From the NCBI RefSeq assembly GCF_040869045.1, contig NC_090319.1, forward strand, positions 172,768,645 to 172,832,644: a stretch of 64,000 bases of DNA, written 5' to 3'. The translations under genes and the position numbers were made by a program. The notes under the pieces are model-generated. The model ran no database searches. It had not been told where the DNA came from and saw only the letters and a program-made list of their open reading frames with translations. Source of the stretch: Eurosta solidaginis (lineage: Eukaryota; Arthropoda; Insecta; Diptera; Tephritidae). Position 1 is the first letter of the stretch. Each line of letters begins with the position of its first letter. Positions 12,260 through 23,530 of the stretch are shown one piece after another.

Positions 12260-13327
12260 TATGAAAAAAAAACGTTTGGTATTTGTATTGGTTGGTGGTT
12301 ATATTTATATATGTTTTTAGTTATTCGTATTTGTAGTTAATTGATTTTCTAAATAAATCCGCGCACTACGAAATTTTCGTTGGAATGGGTTAAATCTCAA
12401 AAAAAAAAAAAAAAAATCTAATCCATTTATCAAATTGCCAAAAAAACAAAAAAAACGCGTCGATTTGCTTCTTTTTAACGCTGTGCAAAGTAGTCGATAT
12501 GCACACCGTATATTATTATTGGCGAACGTCGAGTTATTTGTTTAGTGTTGATCGTATTAGGTTTACGTATGTTAGATTTATTACACGTTTACTTATTTCG
12601 ATTTTATCTCTTTATATATTAGGTATCTTTCTTTTCTTTCGCAAGAAAAAATATTATTATTATCGTGATAACATATTTGTGGCATCGGGGTCTTGCATGG
12701 GCTTCAGTACATGTATGTATATACTACCGGTTGAACCAAACCCTGCAACAAAATGACAGTGCATAAACTTAATTATTTAATGGCTGCGATTTCAAGCTCG
12801 GAAAGTGACGAGAGTTTAGTTATCCACTAAAGCAACTTCTAGCCACTTAATCCGAAAAAACTTATCAAGCGGTACAACTCGCGAGTAATCTACCAAGATA
12901 ACCCAGTAGAAAAAAATCTCTAACGATGTCCGATATAACTTTACGGAAACAATTATAAGGTTTTATCAAAACTTTGATCGGGTAGGACTTCGACATTAGC
13001 CAATGTCATCTAATTCGCCGAGCAAGGCATTCAAAAACCTTCTCTGATCTAGAGTTTCCCGGTTCATATCCGAAGTAATCCCGATAATGAAAATCCAGGG
13101 CAAAATCTTTAGGAAAACAAAAAAAAAGATAGGTCAAACTGCGTTGAAGCAATCAAAAAAATTTAATGAGCTGCAAAACATACTAAAATTAAAAAAAATC
13201 TTATAAAGTTCACCGGTTCACATCCGAAATAATCCAGATAATGACAATCCGAGGCAAGATCTTTTAAGTGATCAAAAATTGAATAAACTACAAAAAAAAA
13301 TTTGATGAACTCTTGACCTTCTCGGGC
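12260..13327 (-). other. Element C 5' leader
   Basis: Non-coding stretch between the PBS and the gag ATG on the minus strand, about 1.1 kb. It has A-runs and no ORF I would defend. A leader this long is consistent with packaging or translation signals, but none is identifiable by eye. Confidence 0.6.
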
Positions 13328-13345
13328 CCCACGCGTTGGGCGCCA
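13328..13345 (-). other. Primer-binding site of element C (tRNA-Lys type)
   Basis: On the minus strand TGGCGCCCAACGCGTGGG follows the LTR end TTCATTACA by five bases (taaaa). It matches the tRNA-Lys primer site TGGCGCCCAACGTGGGGC except for a CG insertion. It fixes the 5' LTR end at 13351 and thus an LTR of about 4.3 kb. Confidence 0.75.
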
Positions 13346-13350
13346 TTTTA

Positions 13351-16300
13351 TGTAATGAACTAATCGCCTCATGCCTCCGTTGACTCCCTCATAGTGCACC
13401 ATCTATGCAAAGAAGCTGGCCTAATTAACGTTTGTCTTTCCTGCCACAAACTTCTTCACATATACGAATGTTTAGCTTACTTTGCACTGTATTAGGGAAC
13501 ATCAGTTCTGCTTTGCGATAGCTCTCCGAGTGGGTATAGGGTTTAAGGAGCGGGTACTCTGTTTGCTACAGCCGGCTAGTCTACGGCGTATATGGGGGGG
13601 GATCTTGCTCCTACACTGACTTTTACCTCGGTTGCTCATAAAAAAATCAAACAGAGATTTACAAAAAAAAATTTAAATTTAGAGGCCGTCGAAGGGTTAG
13701 GCTCATCTCAATCAAACTAATTCCCAAAGGAACGTGTCAAATTTACTACGGAAATAAATAAGTAATACGTTAACTAATACATACCGCTACCTGCCACAAG
13801 TTGCATCGTTTGGGGTTCTTCCGGCAGAGGTGGAAGGCTAAGCTGTCGTTGCCCTTCCATCTACACCCACCCAACCTGCTAAAAGATTGGTAAAAGTTTT
13901 TCTTTTAGCCCACACATACTCACCATTGCCCCTACCACAAATATCAAATAGAAGTTACACCTTCATTTTTCTCATTTTTCCAATCCTTAAATTTTAATTA
14001 AAGTTTCTTCAGTCATACATTTCGTTTTTGTTTTCTATATCTATTCCTTTGTGCTATATGTATTTATGTAAATGTATGTTAACCGACCTAAACTGTTCCT
14101 TATATCATTTATGTTAGCTTACATTTCAACAGGTTGTTCGAAATCAAATTCTCTATATTACATTTTTCATTTCAAAGTCTCTCAATGGCAACAAAAAAAA
14201 TTAAATTCACGGATTACAAAAGCATATATTTAACTTAATTCTCTTGAGAAGAAGAAAACATTTCTCTAGTTTCTATGATTTATTCACATTCTCCAAAATT
14301 CTTCTCATCTCTTATCACTAATCAAACATGTTAATTTGAGATTTCCTCACTACATACAATTTAAACAAGAGTTGCTCAGTATATAAATTCACTTAGTACT
14401 CTTCTATTAATTCAAAAAAAAAAACAAAGTTATTTCTCAATACTATCTCTCTCACATACAACATAATTCGTATAACCTGAGATCTCTGTATTTACATATG
14501 TAACATAGTTTCAAACATATTTATACATCGCTCACAGTTTGCGAGTGAGCGAGAAGCACCGCTTGCACTTAATGCGCAGTATGTTAACTCTTAGAGTTGC
14601 GCTCTCACTCTCACATGCTCACAACACTTAGAATTAATTGAGTTGGTACATGGAGAACCAACAACGAAAGAAATTTGAAATTAATGAGCAGCTGAGTATG
14701 GGAAGTTAGCAAACGTATTTATGCAAATGAAATTCTCTTTCAATATTAAGAGAAGGGAAGCAAAAAAAAATCTTCAGCAGAAAATCGAACTTATGTGAAC
14801 GCTATAACATAGCCTTCTTGCAACATAATCTGTTTAAGCGATGTTACATGGCCCAATTAACAGAGCAACACAAAAGAAATGAACAAAATAAATTCACAAC
14901 CTAATGCGAAATTTAATAATAAAATCTTTGTTACTAATACATTTTTTTTTTTTTTGTACTATATTTTTATCGTCAAATTTCTTTTGGAATTTTGGTGACG
15001 ATGTTAACCCCTCAAGTGGTGCAAATAAAAAAAACATGAATTGGTGAATGAATATAGATATACAGACCGGTTAACTTTTACGAAGATAACTCACTTTTTC
15101 TTTTCATTAAGGTGATCACTTTAATGGAAAGAAAAACAATGTGTCGAACTTTCATCGCAAAAATAAAATGCCAAAGTATATATATTATACGGACGGTTTA
15201 ACAAAGAAAGCAATTAAACCAACTGAATGGATTAGTTAATTTCTCCGCTTTTACCCAATTAATAAGTAGGGCGGTTTATACGAATAAATTTATAAAACTT
15301 TTTCCTAGTTTATCAATAATTTAACCAGTCTGTGAAACGTACATGTGTTAAAAGAAGAGGCACTTACCGAATCATCCTCCTTCCGCTGGCCAGTTGATGG
15401 AGTGTTGACGTTGGTTGCTATAAATTTTGAGGGGGGGGGAGAAACACAAACACTTTTTTTTTGTTATTTAGCACCTTTTCCTAACCATACTCATTTTCTC
15501 CAGTGGTATACCTTCTGGGGCTTTTTGGACTCGCTCGCTCGCCCACATTCAACTTTTTACATTAAAATATTTTTTTTTTTTGTGTATGTTAAAAAAGCCT
15601 AAGAACCTACTTAAATTTTAATTTTTCTTTTACTCTTTTTTTTTTTTTTTTTTTTTGTTTAGTAAGTCCTACAAACTAAAAAAAAATATTTAGCCGCTGT
15701 GCCTCCTTATCCTGGAAACTCCTGCCGACGTTGGGGACTCCGACGTGTAATTCTTCTCCTTGAAAAAAAAAAATTCCTTCCTCTTGATCTGATTAAATTT
15801 TTTTTGTTTGTTATTATAGTAAGCATGCAAATAGATAGGTAAACTGTTCCTTGCGCTACTCAAAACTTCGGCAAATTTCTACTTTACTAAAAATTTTGTT
15901 CATTTATGTTCCATGTTATTTTTTTCCTACGATTTTTCAAAGTTCAAAAATATTTTCTTTTTCATCTTCTGATAAAGTTTTACTTTTTTTTTTCCGTTCA
16001 AAAAAAATCTCTTTTTTCGATTTTTCAATAGTTTTCGTCCTTATTTTCTTCTGCGTCCGAACTTCACATCTACCTTTTTATAACTTTTCGATTCTTTGTT
16101 TCCGTGTGGACGTTTTCCGCAATTTAAAATTTTTCATTTCTTCTTCACTTTGTCCTTTTTTTTTTTTTTTTTTTTTTTTGTACGCAGTCAAACTTCCACA
16201 TAATACAATTTCCGTTCAATTTTAATTACTTTTTTCCTCTTCCACCAATTAAAATTTTGGGTTTTTTTTTTTTCTCTTTTTTTCAAAAAAAATTTTGGTA

Positions 16301-17653
16301 TGTATAAATTTCGGTTCACTTGATCATTTATTTAAAAATTTTTTTTTTCTTTTCGATTTTGATAAACTATAAACACATTTCACCTAAAATTTTCCTTTTA
16401 TTTTTTTTTTTGGTTGTTTTGTAAGTTTTCAAAGTTTCACTTATTTTCTTTAAAAATAAAAATTTTCTATTCACGAATTCATGAAGTTTTTGTTTCTTTC
16501 TTTACTTTTGATAAATTTTACAAAAAAAATTTTTTTTTTTTTTTCTCAAGGCTCACTGCCAATTCTTAATTTATTTATTAACTTAGAAAAATTTGGTTTA
16601 TTAGTTTAGCACAGAAGGGATTTCAACGGATCCCTTGGGTTTATTATATTTAATTTTTTTTTCTTTTTTTACACGTATTTCCGAAATTACAAATCTTTTT
16701 TTGTTTTTCCAACAAATATATATATATATATATATTTTTTTTATACAAATTTTCGGTTCCTTGTTCACGTGATGATGTTTTTTTTTGAAACTAAATATTT
16801 TTCATTTCTTATATATTCATTTCTTCAAATAATAAGATTTTTTTCAGCAAATTTAATTTTTCTCTTTTTTTTTTTTTTTTGCATAACTTTTCCCACTTGT
16901 TCACGTGTTCATATAAAAATTCTTGTTTTTTTTTTTTTTTTCCTCGATTTTATTAACTTAAAAATTGTATTTAGTTTTTTTTTTTTCCACTTTGTAAATT
17001 TTTATTTTTATTAACTTTTAAAAATTACACACGGGCGGGATTTCAAACAATGTATAAATTTTCTTTACTTTTTTTCCGCGAACAACCGATCGTGATTCAA
17101 CTCCTTCAGCAACTGTCTTGTCCAACTTTTTGCTATCCGTTTCTAAGTTCCGTAACTGCTGCAATTAAGCCATTTGCTCTCCAAAAAAATAGTTTGCGAA
17201 CTATTTTCTATTCAAAAAAATGTTTACGAGCTATTTTTCCCCGTTAATTGGCTGTTTTCGAACTATTTTCCTTTGTGTAGTTTTTATATTTTTAGTCTCT
17301 TCAAACCTATATAATTTATATTTCTCCCATACTTCCCGCGGTTATTTTAACAAGCAATCTCTCACACAATTTCAGCAACATTTTCCTACAATACATCCAC
17401 CGTGTAAGCCCGGCTGTTATGATACCTGTTACCATCTGTTCTCACTTCTGTTATTGGAATTTGTGTTGGAACTCATTAATGTAACATTAACTTGAACTTC
17501 GAAACTGCTCATATGCTGTTAAATCATCTACCAGGGCTTGCCCTGTTAACAAGCTACAGGTTTGCTATACCTCTTACTGATATACGAGAAGCATTTCCTA
17601 TGGCTACCGGAAATAGAATGCTTATGTCTGGCGGACATCCGTCGAACCTCACA
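13351..17653 (-). repeat. 5' LTR of element C, about 4.3 kb (includes inverted arm 2, 13961-17653)
   Basis: It runs from TGTGAGGTTCG at 17653 (minus strand) to TTCATTACA at 13351, just before the PBS. Its first 3.69 kb is duplicated in inverted orientation at 5562-9245; its last 610 bp is not. Long T-runs on the plus strand (15560-17000) mirror the A-runs of arm 1. A 4.3-kb LTR is exceptional for gypsy elements. Confidence 0.8.
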
Positions 17654-17657
17654 ATTT

Positions 17658-18821
17658 GTATTTGAGCAAGAACGTTTATAGTCGATATCCTTCTTTAAAT
17701 AATCACCTTGAATTAGAGCAATTGATTGGATTCAGGAATTTGCGAACCTCAAGCAATATGCTTCGGGTTTTGACCAATCCAATTAGAATCTAATATATCT
17801 TTTTGTTTTTTTTTTCCAACTGTGGTTATATAGCTGTGTGACAACTCTGATGCTGGAATTGCAGTATCCTAAAGGCTTTATATCTACGGATCTGACCGCT
17901 AATGACAAGTGCACATAAACTGTTTAACAACCTTTTTTTTCTTTCTTTCAAGTTTTTGAAGTTTTCTTGAAGTTAATGGCGAAATAGTTATATGGAATTT
18001 TGGCTAGCATTTCGACTATATGTCCTCTAGCTAACCAATAACTAAATTACCTAACAGGTCTTGAAAATTGCTATTAACTCAGTTAGTCCCAAATCCTTTC
18101 GGGGCTTAAATTTTATTACTGAAGTGATGTTTATTTATTTTCTTTTATTACGACCAAGTTTTGAGAGTTCAACTATACCACCATTCTCAATGAAAATATT
18201 CCAACCCAACCACCACACTGCCTGGGAGTCAGACCATTACTTTATGAAAGTTTTTTTTTGCGTTCATTTTTGCTGCTATCAAGTACTAGAATCAAATCGA
18301 TATTTCGGATTTCTTTTGCTTTTTGTTGAATACGATACGAAATATAATTTTTTTTACTATACATAAAACAGTTGCATTTGTTTTGACATCTATACCAAGG
18401 CAAATACATACGCACGTATATAACCAAATTTATTATAGAATAGCTATTTTTTTGTCCTGAATAGTTTTCCTGAACTTTTCATCTTGCTTATTTTTTTTCT
18501 TGGCTTCACTTACGCTTATTTGCGAATGTAAAATATAGCGTTCATTGCGTAATACCATTAAAGCTTTGAAAAGGATTTAACTTAAATTCGTTGTCTTTTG
18601 AGATTTAACTTTGTATGATAACTCTAAACTCTAAAGAGGGACACAATATAACGGCGCTGACTTTTGTAAAAATTCTTTTCACAATCTCCACCAACCGTGT
18701 CTAACTAGCTCGAAAGTTTTAGTTTTGTCTGAGAAAGTGGACATACATTATACGCATACATCCTTAAGGTTTTTTCACTTCCCTCGATTTTTGTTCGCTT
18801 TATTAACCGGGTTTGGTAATA
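17658..18821 (+). other. Copy B leader, second part
   Basis: It continues the leader interrupted at 5557. Non-coding and AT-rich, ending at the RING-Gag ATG at 18822. The reading frames in it are short and lack any family resemblance. Confidence 0.6.
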
Positions 18822-20359
18822 ATGGCGACGCGCAATAGCAACGAATACGGACATCCGTCGGGTACGGTTTGCACAATCTGTAGGGAAGTTTTTTCTGAAC
18901 ATGACGATGTTTTGACGACTGTGTGCTCTCACCGCTTCCACCGAGCCTGCCTTTTAACTTGGCTCAAAACTAAAGCAACTTTCCCGCAGTGTCGCGCGAA
19001 GTGCAGTAGTCGCAACTGCCTCGAAAACACAGGGGCACGTCGTCGGACGCGTGCCACAGCTCAGGACGACAATGCGGATCTGAATTTGCCCCGTCTTAGC
19101 CAGGAGCAGGGTCAGGCTGTTGCAGGTGCCGCAGCCTTACCTCTAGAAAACCCACGGAAGTAGCCATAAAGGGGAGGAAACTCGCATACGAAACATAGTT
19201 TCCGCTGTGATAACAGCCCGGCAAGCCCCGATTTTTGAAGACCTTGAGAACCGCGTTGCACAAATCATTGAACAAAGACTCGAGACCACCCTCGCTAACG
19301 TATTGGGAAGGTTAAGTCTTAACGCGACTAATATACAGTCAGCTCCTCCCGTCGATAATGTTAGTCCAGTTGAAAATATCGCCCATGTAAATTCTCCACC
19401 CAACATCTCGACTCCACACTGGCCTAGGGACATTCCAAACCTGCCAAATCATTCTAATCAAAATTTTTACCGTACTGTGGACCAGATGCGATTTAGCGAT
19501 ACATCGAGCGTTCCAATCTCAGGTAGAGTAGCACAGCTTATTTCAAGTTGGGGTGTTACTTTTGATGGGTCCACCCGTATGTCAGTAGATAGTTTCATTC
19601 AACGGATTGAGTGCCAAGTTATAGATACTCTTGAGGGAAATTTCAACCTTCTCTGTGAGCATTTACAGAGCCTATTTACGAAAGACGCCAAAGATTGGTA
19701 TTGGAGATACCGCCGCTCGGTAGAACGGGTTACGTGGCCGTCTTTATGTCAAGCTTTAAGAACCAACTTCCAGCTGCACAAAAGTGACTTCGAACTTAAG
19801 GAGCAAATTCGAAGCCGGAAACAAAGAGCAAGTGAAACTTTCGACGAATTTCGTAATGCGGTACTTAAGCTCGCTGAACCTTTGCAAACCCCTTTGACTG
19901 AGCCTGAATTAGTAGAGATATTACAACATAATTTACGCTTCCGTGTTCGACAACAATTGTTGTATATGCCCATTAACTCGCTCGCCGAATTGCGCAGACT
20001 CTGCCTGAAGGGTGAAAGCCTTGTCAACGAATTTGGTAAGGTTAGCAATACACTTCCGTCAGTAAATTCCCGTGAATACCCACGTCGTTATGCCAATGAG
20101 TTGCAACTCGAAGATGATACGCCCCATGAGTCGGAGGTTGAAGTAGATGAAATCACTGAGAGATCTACTAACCGAAAACTATTGTGCTGGAACTGTAGAA
20201 GCGAAGGACATAGATATGTAGATTGTTTGAAGGACCGAACCGTATTTTGCTATTGATGTGGCACGCCTGATGTGTACCGCCCGAAGTGCGAGTCGTGTTC
20301 GGGAAACTCCAAACCGAGCGAGGCTTCGCACCGGAATCCTCGCCAAGACCCAAAACTGT
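18822..20359 (+). pseudogene. Copy B Gag with RING-H2 finger; one frameshift, one nonsense codon
   Basis: Start ATG at 18822. The RING-H2 pattern CTIC...CSHRFHRAC...QC matches that of element C, but the seventh ligand is Phe (TTC, 18981-18983) where Cys is expected, so this finger is probably broken. A one-base shift near 19150 separates the RING segment (stop 19163) from the capsid part (to 20256). The capsid part shows the same W-rich region (AKDWYWRYRRS) as element C and a zinc knuckle CWNCRSEGHRYVDC. A TGA at 20254-20256 replaces the Gly codon found in element C inside the second Cys cluster; beyond it the frame continues to about 20359. The pol frame overlaps the end, from 20286. Confidence 0.87.
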
Positions 20360-23300
20360 AGAAAGACCGAAGGTACTCTTACGTCCCGTCAAAACCCACA
20401 CTAGCAATGGGGTAATGTCACCTATTCACCCGGAAGAAACGCTCAAAAATCTCCCGAATGTTCGCCAGATCGTGCCTTATGTCGTTCGTCTGAGAAATTA
20501 TAACGAAGTGAAGAACAGAATTTTTGGCACAGGTGGTTCCGCATCTCCTAGCCGTTCAGCCACCCGAATTAAAGCATTTTGGAGAAACACCAAACTAAAA
20601 CGCAAGTCCTTGAGAAATTTCATATCATCGATAGAAAGAAAATCGTATGATCTGCGGCCCTACGCAAAGATCGAAGTCCTTGGAGAAGAGTATCTTGGTC
20701 TGCTAGATAGTGGAGCACAGGTTTCATGTATAGGAGCCACTCTAGCAGAAGTTGTTCGCAAACAAAGACATCTACGTGAACATAAAACAGCTGTCTGTAC
20801 TGCCGACGGTAAATACCAGGTTGTTTTTGGAGTCCTTGACCTAAGTGTCAAGTTTGAAGGCAAAACAGAAGTGATAACTTTTTTTGTAAATACCGAGCAT
20901 GTCCCAATCGATTATACTAGGAGTTGACTTTTGGAGCAAATTCCGGATTGCTCCGCACGTTATATCCGAGGTGACCCTTGACGACCAGGAAGAAAAACTT
21001 GGTGAAAATTCCCTGCCTCTAAGTAGCGAACAACAGCGTCATTTGGCAATAGTCAAACACAGGTTTCCGAATTGTGAAAAAGAGGGCTTAGGGAAAACTT
21101 CTCTTTTCCGTCTGTGTTTAGATTCAAGAAAAATAAACAGCGTTACCGTTAAGGACGCTTACCCCCTGCCACACATTGATGGTATATTAAGTAGAATACC
21201 AAAGGCTAAGTACATAAGTTCACTAGATCTGCGTCGAGCCTTTTGGCAAATTCCCCTGTCCGAAAGCTCTAGAGATTACACTTGTTTCACCGTCCCCAAT
21301 CGTCCATTGTACCGTTATTGCGTAATGCCCTTTGGCTTATGCAACGCCCCTCAAGCGCTTTGCCGTCTGATGGATCGAGTCATTCCTCCACTTGAAGAAT
21401 CAAGTTTTCGTCTATTTAGACGACCTTCTTATACTGTCCGAAGATTTTAACAATCACTTGGCCGTCCTTTCCGAAGTCGCACTTCACCTCAGGAAAGCTG
21501 GTTTGACGATTAACCTAGAAAAGAGCAAATTTTGCATCAAGGAAGTTAAATACCTTGGATATATTGTAGGTAACGGAACCATAAGCACTGATCCGGATGA
21601 GATTTCGGCCGTGGCTAGCTATCCGGTACCAACCAGTGTAAAACAACTCCGGCGCTTCCTCGGAATGGCCGGCTGGTACCGCCGGTTCGTGACCAATTTT
21701 GCCTCCATTACAACCCCCCTAACAAACTTGTTAAAGAAAGGCAAAGGGTTTGCATGGAATGACGATGCGCAGAAAGCATTTGAAACTTTGAAAGAAATGC
21801 TTTGTTCAGCTCCCGTCTTAACCAGTCCCGATTACGAGAAACCCTTCATACTCCAATGCGACGCGTCTAAGCTTGGTGTAGGTGCTGTATTGGCACAGAA
21901 AAACGATGACGGCGTCGAGGTGCCAATCGCATACTTCTCGCAAAAACTTAACAAGGCCCAAAGCAACTACAGCGTTACGGAGCTAGAATGCCTTGCGGCC
22001 ATTCTCAGTTTAAAAAAATTTCGGGCCTATGTTGAAGGACAAAACTTTACTATTGTCACCGACCATGCCAGTCTTCAATGGCTTATGCGTCAGACGGACT
22101 TGTCCACCAGGTTAGCTCGATGGTCGTTAAAATTACAAGGGTATCGCTTTAATATAGAACACCGAAAAGGGTCTCAAAATGTAGTACCGGATAGCTTATC
22201 CCGGCAAAATTTCGAAGAGATCAGCGAGACGGAAGTTTGCCCGCTTGTAGATTTGGGCTCGGTCGAATTTCAGTCCGCCGAGTACAAAAAGCTAATTATT
22301 CATGTCCGAAACAATCAAGCTCGCCTACCTGACTTGCAAGTAGTGGATGATCGAGTGTACAAAAAAACAGAGCATTCGGACGGTAACGCAGAGCGGGAGG
22401 TGTATAATTGGAAGCTGTGGATCCCTAAAAATTTGGTTAGAAAAGTTGTCGAAAATGCTAACTGTCCGCCAACAAAATGTCATGGCGGAATCGCGAAAAC
22501 ACTAGAACGATTAAGAACGAACTTTTACTGGCCTAAAATGATTGTCGATGTTAAGGAATATATCGGTCTTTGTGGTATCTGCCGAAGTACCAAAGCGCCA
22601 AACGTAACATTGCGTCCGCCTATGTCAGCACAATACACTGTCCAACGACCCTTTCAAAAGCTTTATATCGACTTATTAGGCCCGTATCCTAGATCTCGAC
22701 ATGGCAATACCGGAATTGTGATAGTTTTAGATCATTTTACGAAATTTCCCTTACTGTAAGCTTTACGGAACTTTAATGCGACGGGCATCTGCAACTTCCT
22801 GCAAGAACATGTTTTTAGCGTGTTCGGCACTCCCGAAATTATATTAAGTGACAATGGCAAGCAGTTTAAATCAGCTCTATTTAACAACCTCCTTGCTGAG
22901 CGTGGAATCAAACATGTGTATACGGCCTTGTACAGTCCCCAAGCTAATGCGAGCGAGCGAGTTAACCGATCGATAATTGCAGGGATACGAGCATATCTGA
23001 AGGAGGACCAGACCCTATGGGATAAGCACCTGCCTAGCATATCGGAAGCATTGCGAAGCTCATATCATCAGGCTATCGGCTGTTCGCCATACTATGCTGC
23101 CTTCGGACAGCAAATGACGTCGCATGCCGACGAGTATGAGCTTCTCCGTAAATTAGAAACCGTAGACGAAAATATCCTAGACAGATCCGAGAGACTGGTG
23201 TTGGTGCGAAAGTCGATCGGCGAACGTATTCAAAAAGCGTTCGAAACCTCTTCCAAACGTTACAACTTGCGAAGTTCGGGGGAAAGCTTTAAGATAGGAG

Positions 23301-23491
23301 ATAGCGTATACAGGAGGAATTTCGTTTTAAGTGATGCCACAAAGAAATTTTGCTCGAAATTCGCCCCAAAGTTCGTAAAAGCAAAAGTCATTACAGTCAA
23401 AGGCAACTGTTTATACGAATTACAGGATGACAGCACAGGAAAGCGGGGAGTATATCATGGGAAAGATATTCAGAAAAGCAAAACTCCATGA
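20286..23491 (+). pseudogene. Copy B pol: protease-RT-RNase H-integrase, three breaks
   Basis: Protease with LLDSGAQVS (about 20700) and ILGVDFW (about 20920); RT with MPFGLCNAPQ and YLDD; RNase H with CDASK, TELE and TDHAS; integrase with an H2C2 zinc domain (CHGGIAKTLERL, CGIC) and acidic residues in YIDLLGPY, LSDNGKQF and ASERVNRS. Breaks: a frameshift near 20900 in the protease, a 2-base loss near 21391 just before YLDD (copy A is intact there), and TAA at 22757-22759 in the integrase where A has AAA. Between EKEGLG and CLDSRK about 61 RT residues present in element C are missing, in frame, as in copy A. Lesions private to A and to B are different, so decay came after the two copies separated. 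Confidence 0.92.
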
Positions 23492-23516
23492 CACCGCGCA
23501 CCAACCCTCTAAGTGG

Positions 23517-23530
23517 GAGGGGGGGGGGGG
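23517..23530 (+). other. Polypurine tract of copy B
   Basis: A purine run with an uninterrupted G stretch, immediately before the TGCACTGACG that opens the 3' LTR. It corresponds to the longer G-run at 2569-2592 in copy A. Confidence 0.7.

Larger units (their letters stand above)
5562..17653 (-). mobile_element. Element C: palindromic Ty3/gypsy provirus nested in copy B leader
   Basis: A 12,092-bp insertion with ends TGTGAGG and CCTCACA, flanked by the 4-bp duplication attt (5558-5561 and 17654-17657), as expected of a gypsy integrase. Sense is the minus strand: full 5' LTR (17653 to 13351), PBS, leader, RING-Gag, protease and the start of RT. The RT then stops at 9246 and the sequence turns into an inverted copy of the first 3.68 kb of the same LTR (5562-9245). 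The rest of RT, RNase H, integrase and the normal 3' LTR are missing. A single integration of an already palindromic cDNA explains both the duplication and the inverted ends. The arms differ at only a few places, so the event looks young. Confidence 0.85.

Noticed and set aside
20254..20256. Programmed TGA readthrough in copy B gag
   Set aside because: The related element C has a Gly codon at the place and copy B has other lesions, so a simple nonsense mutation is more likely.
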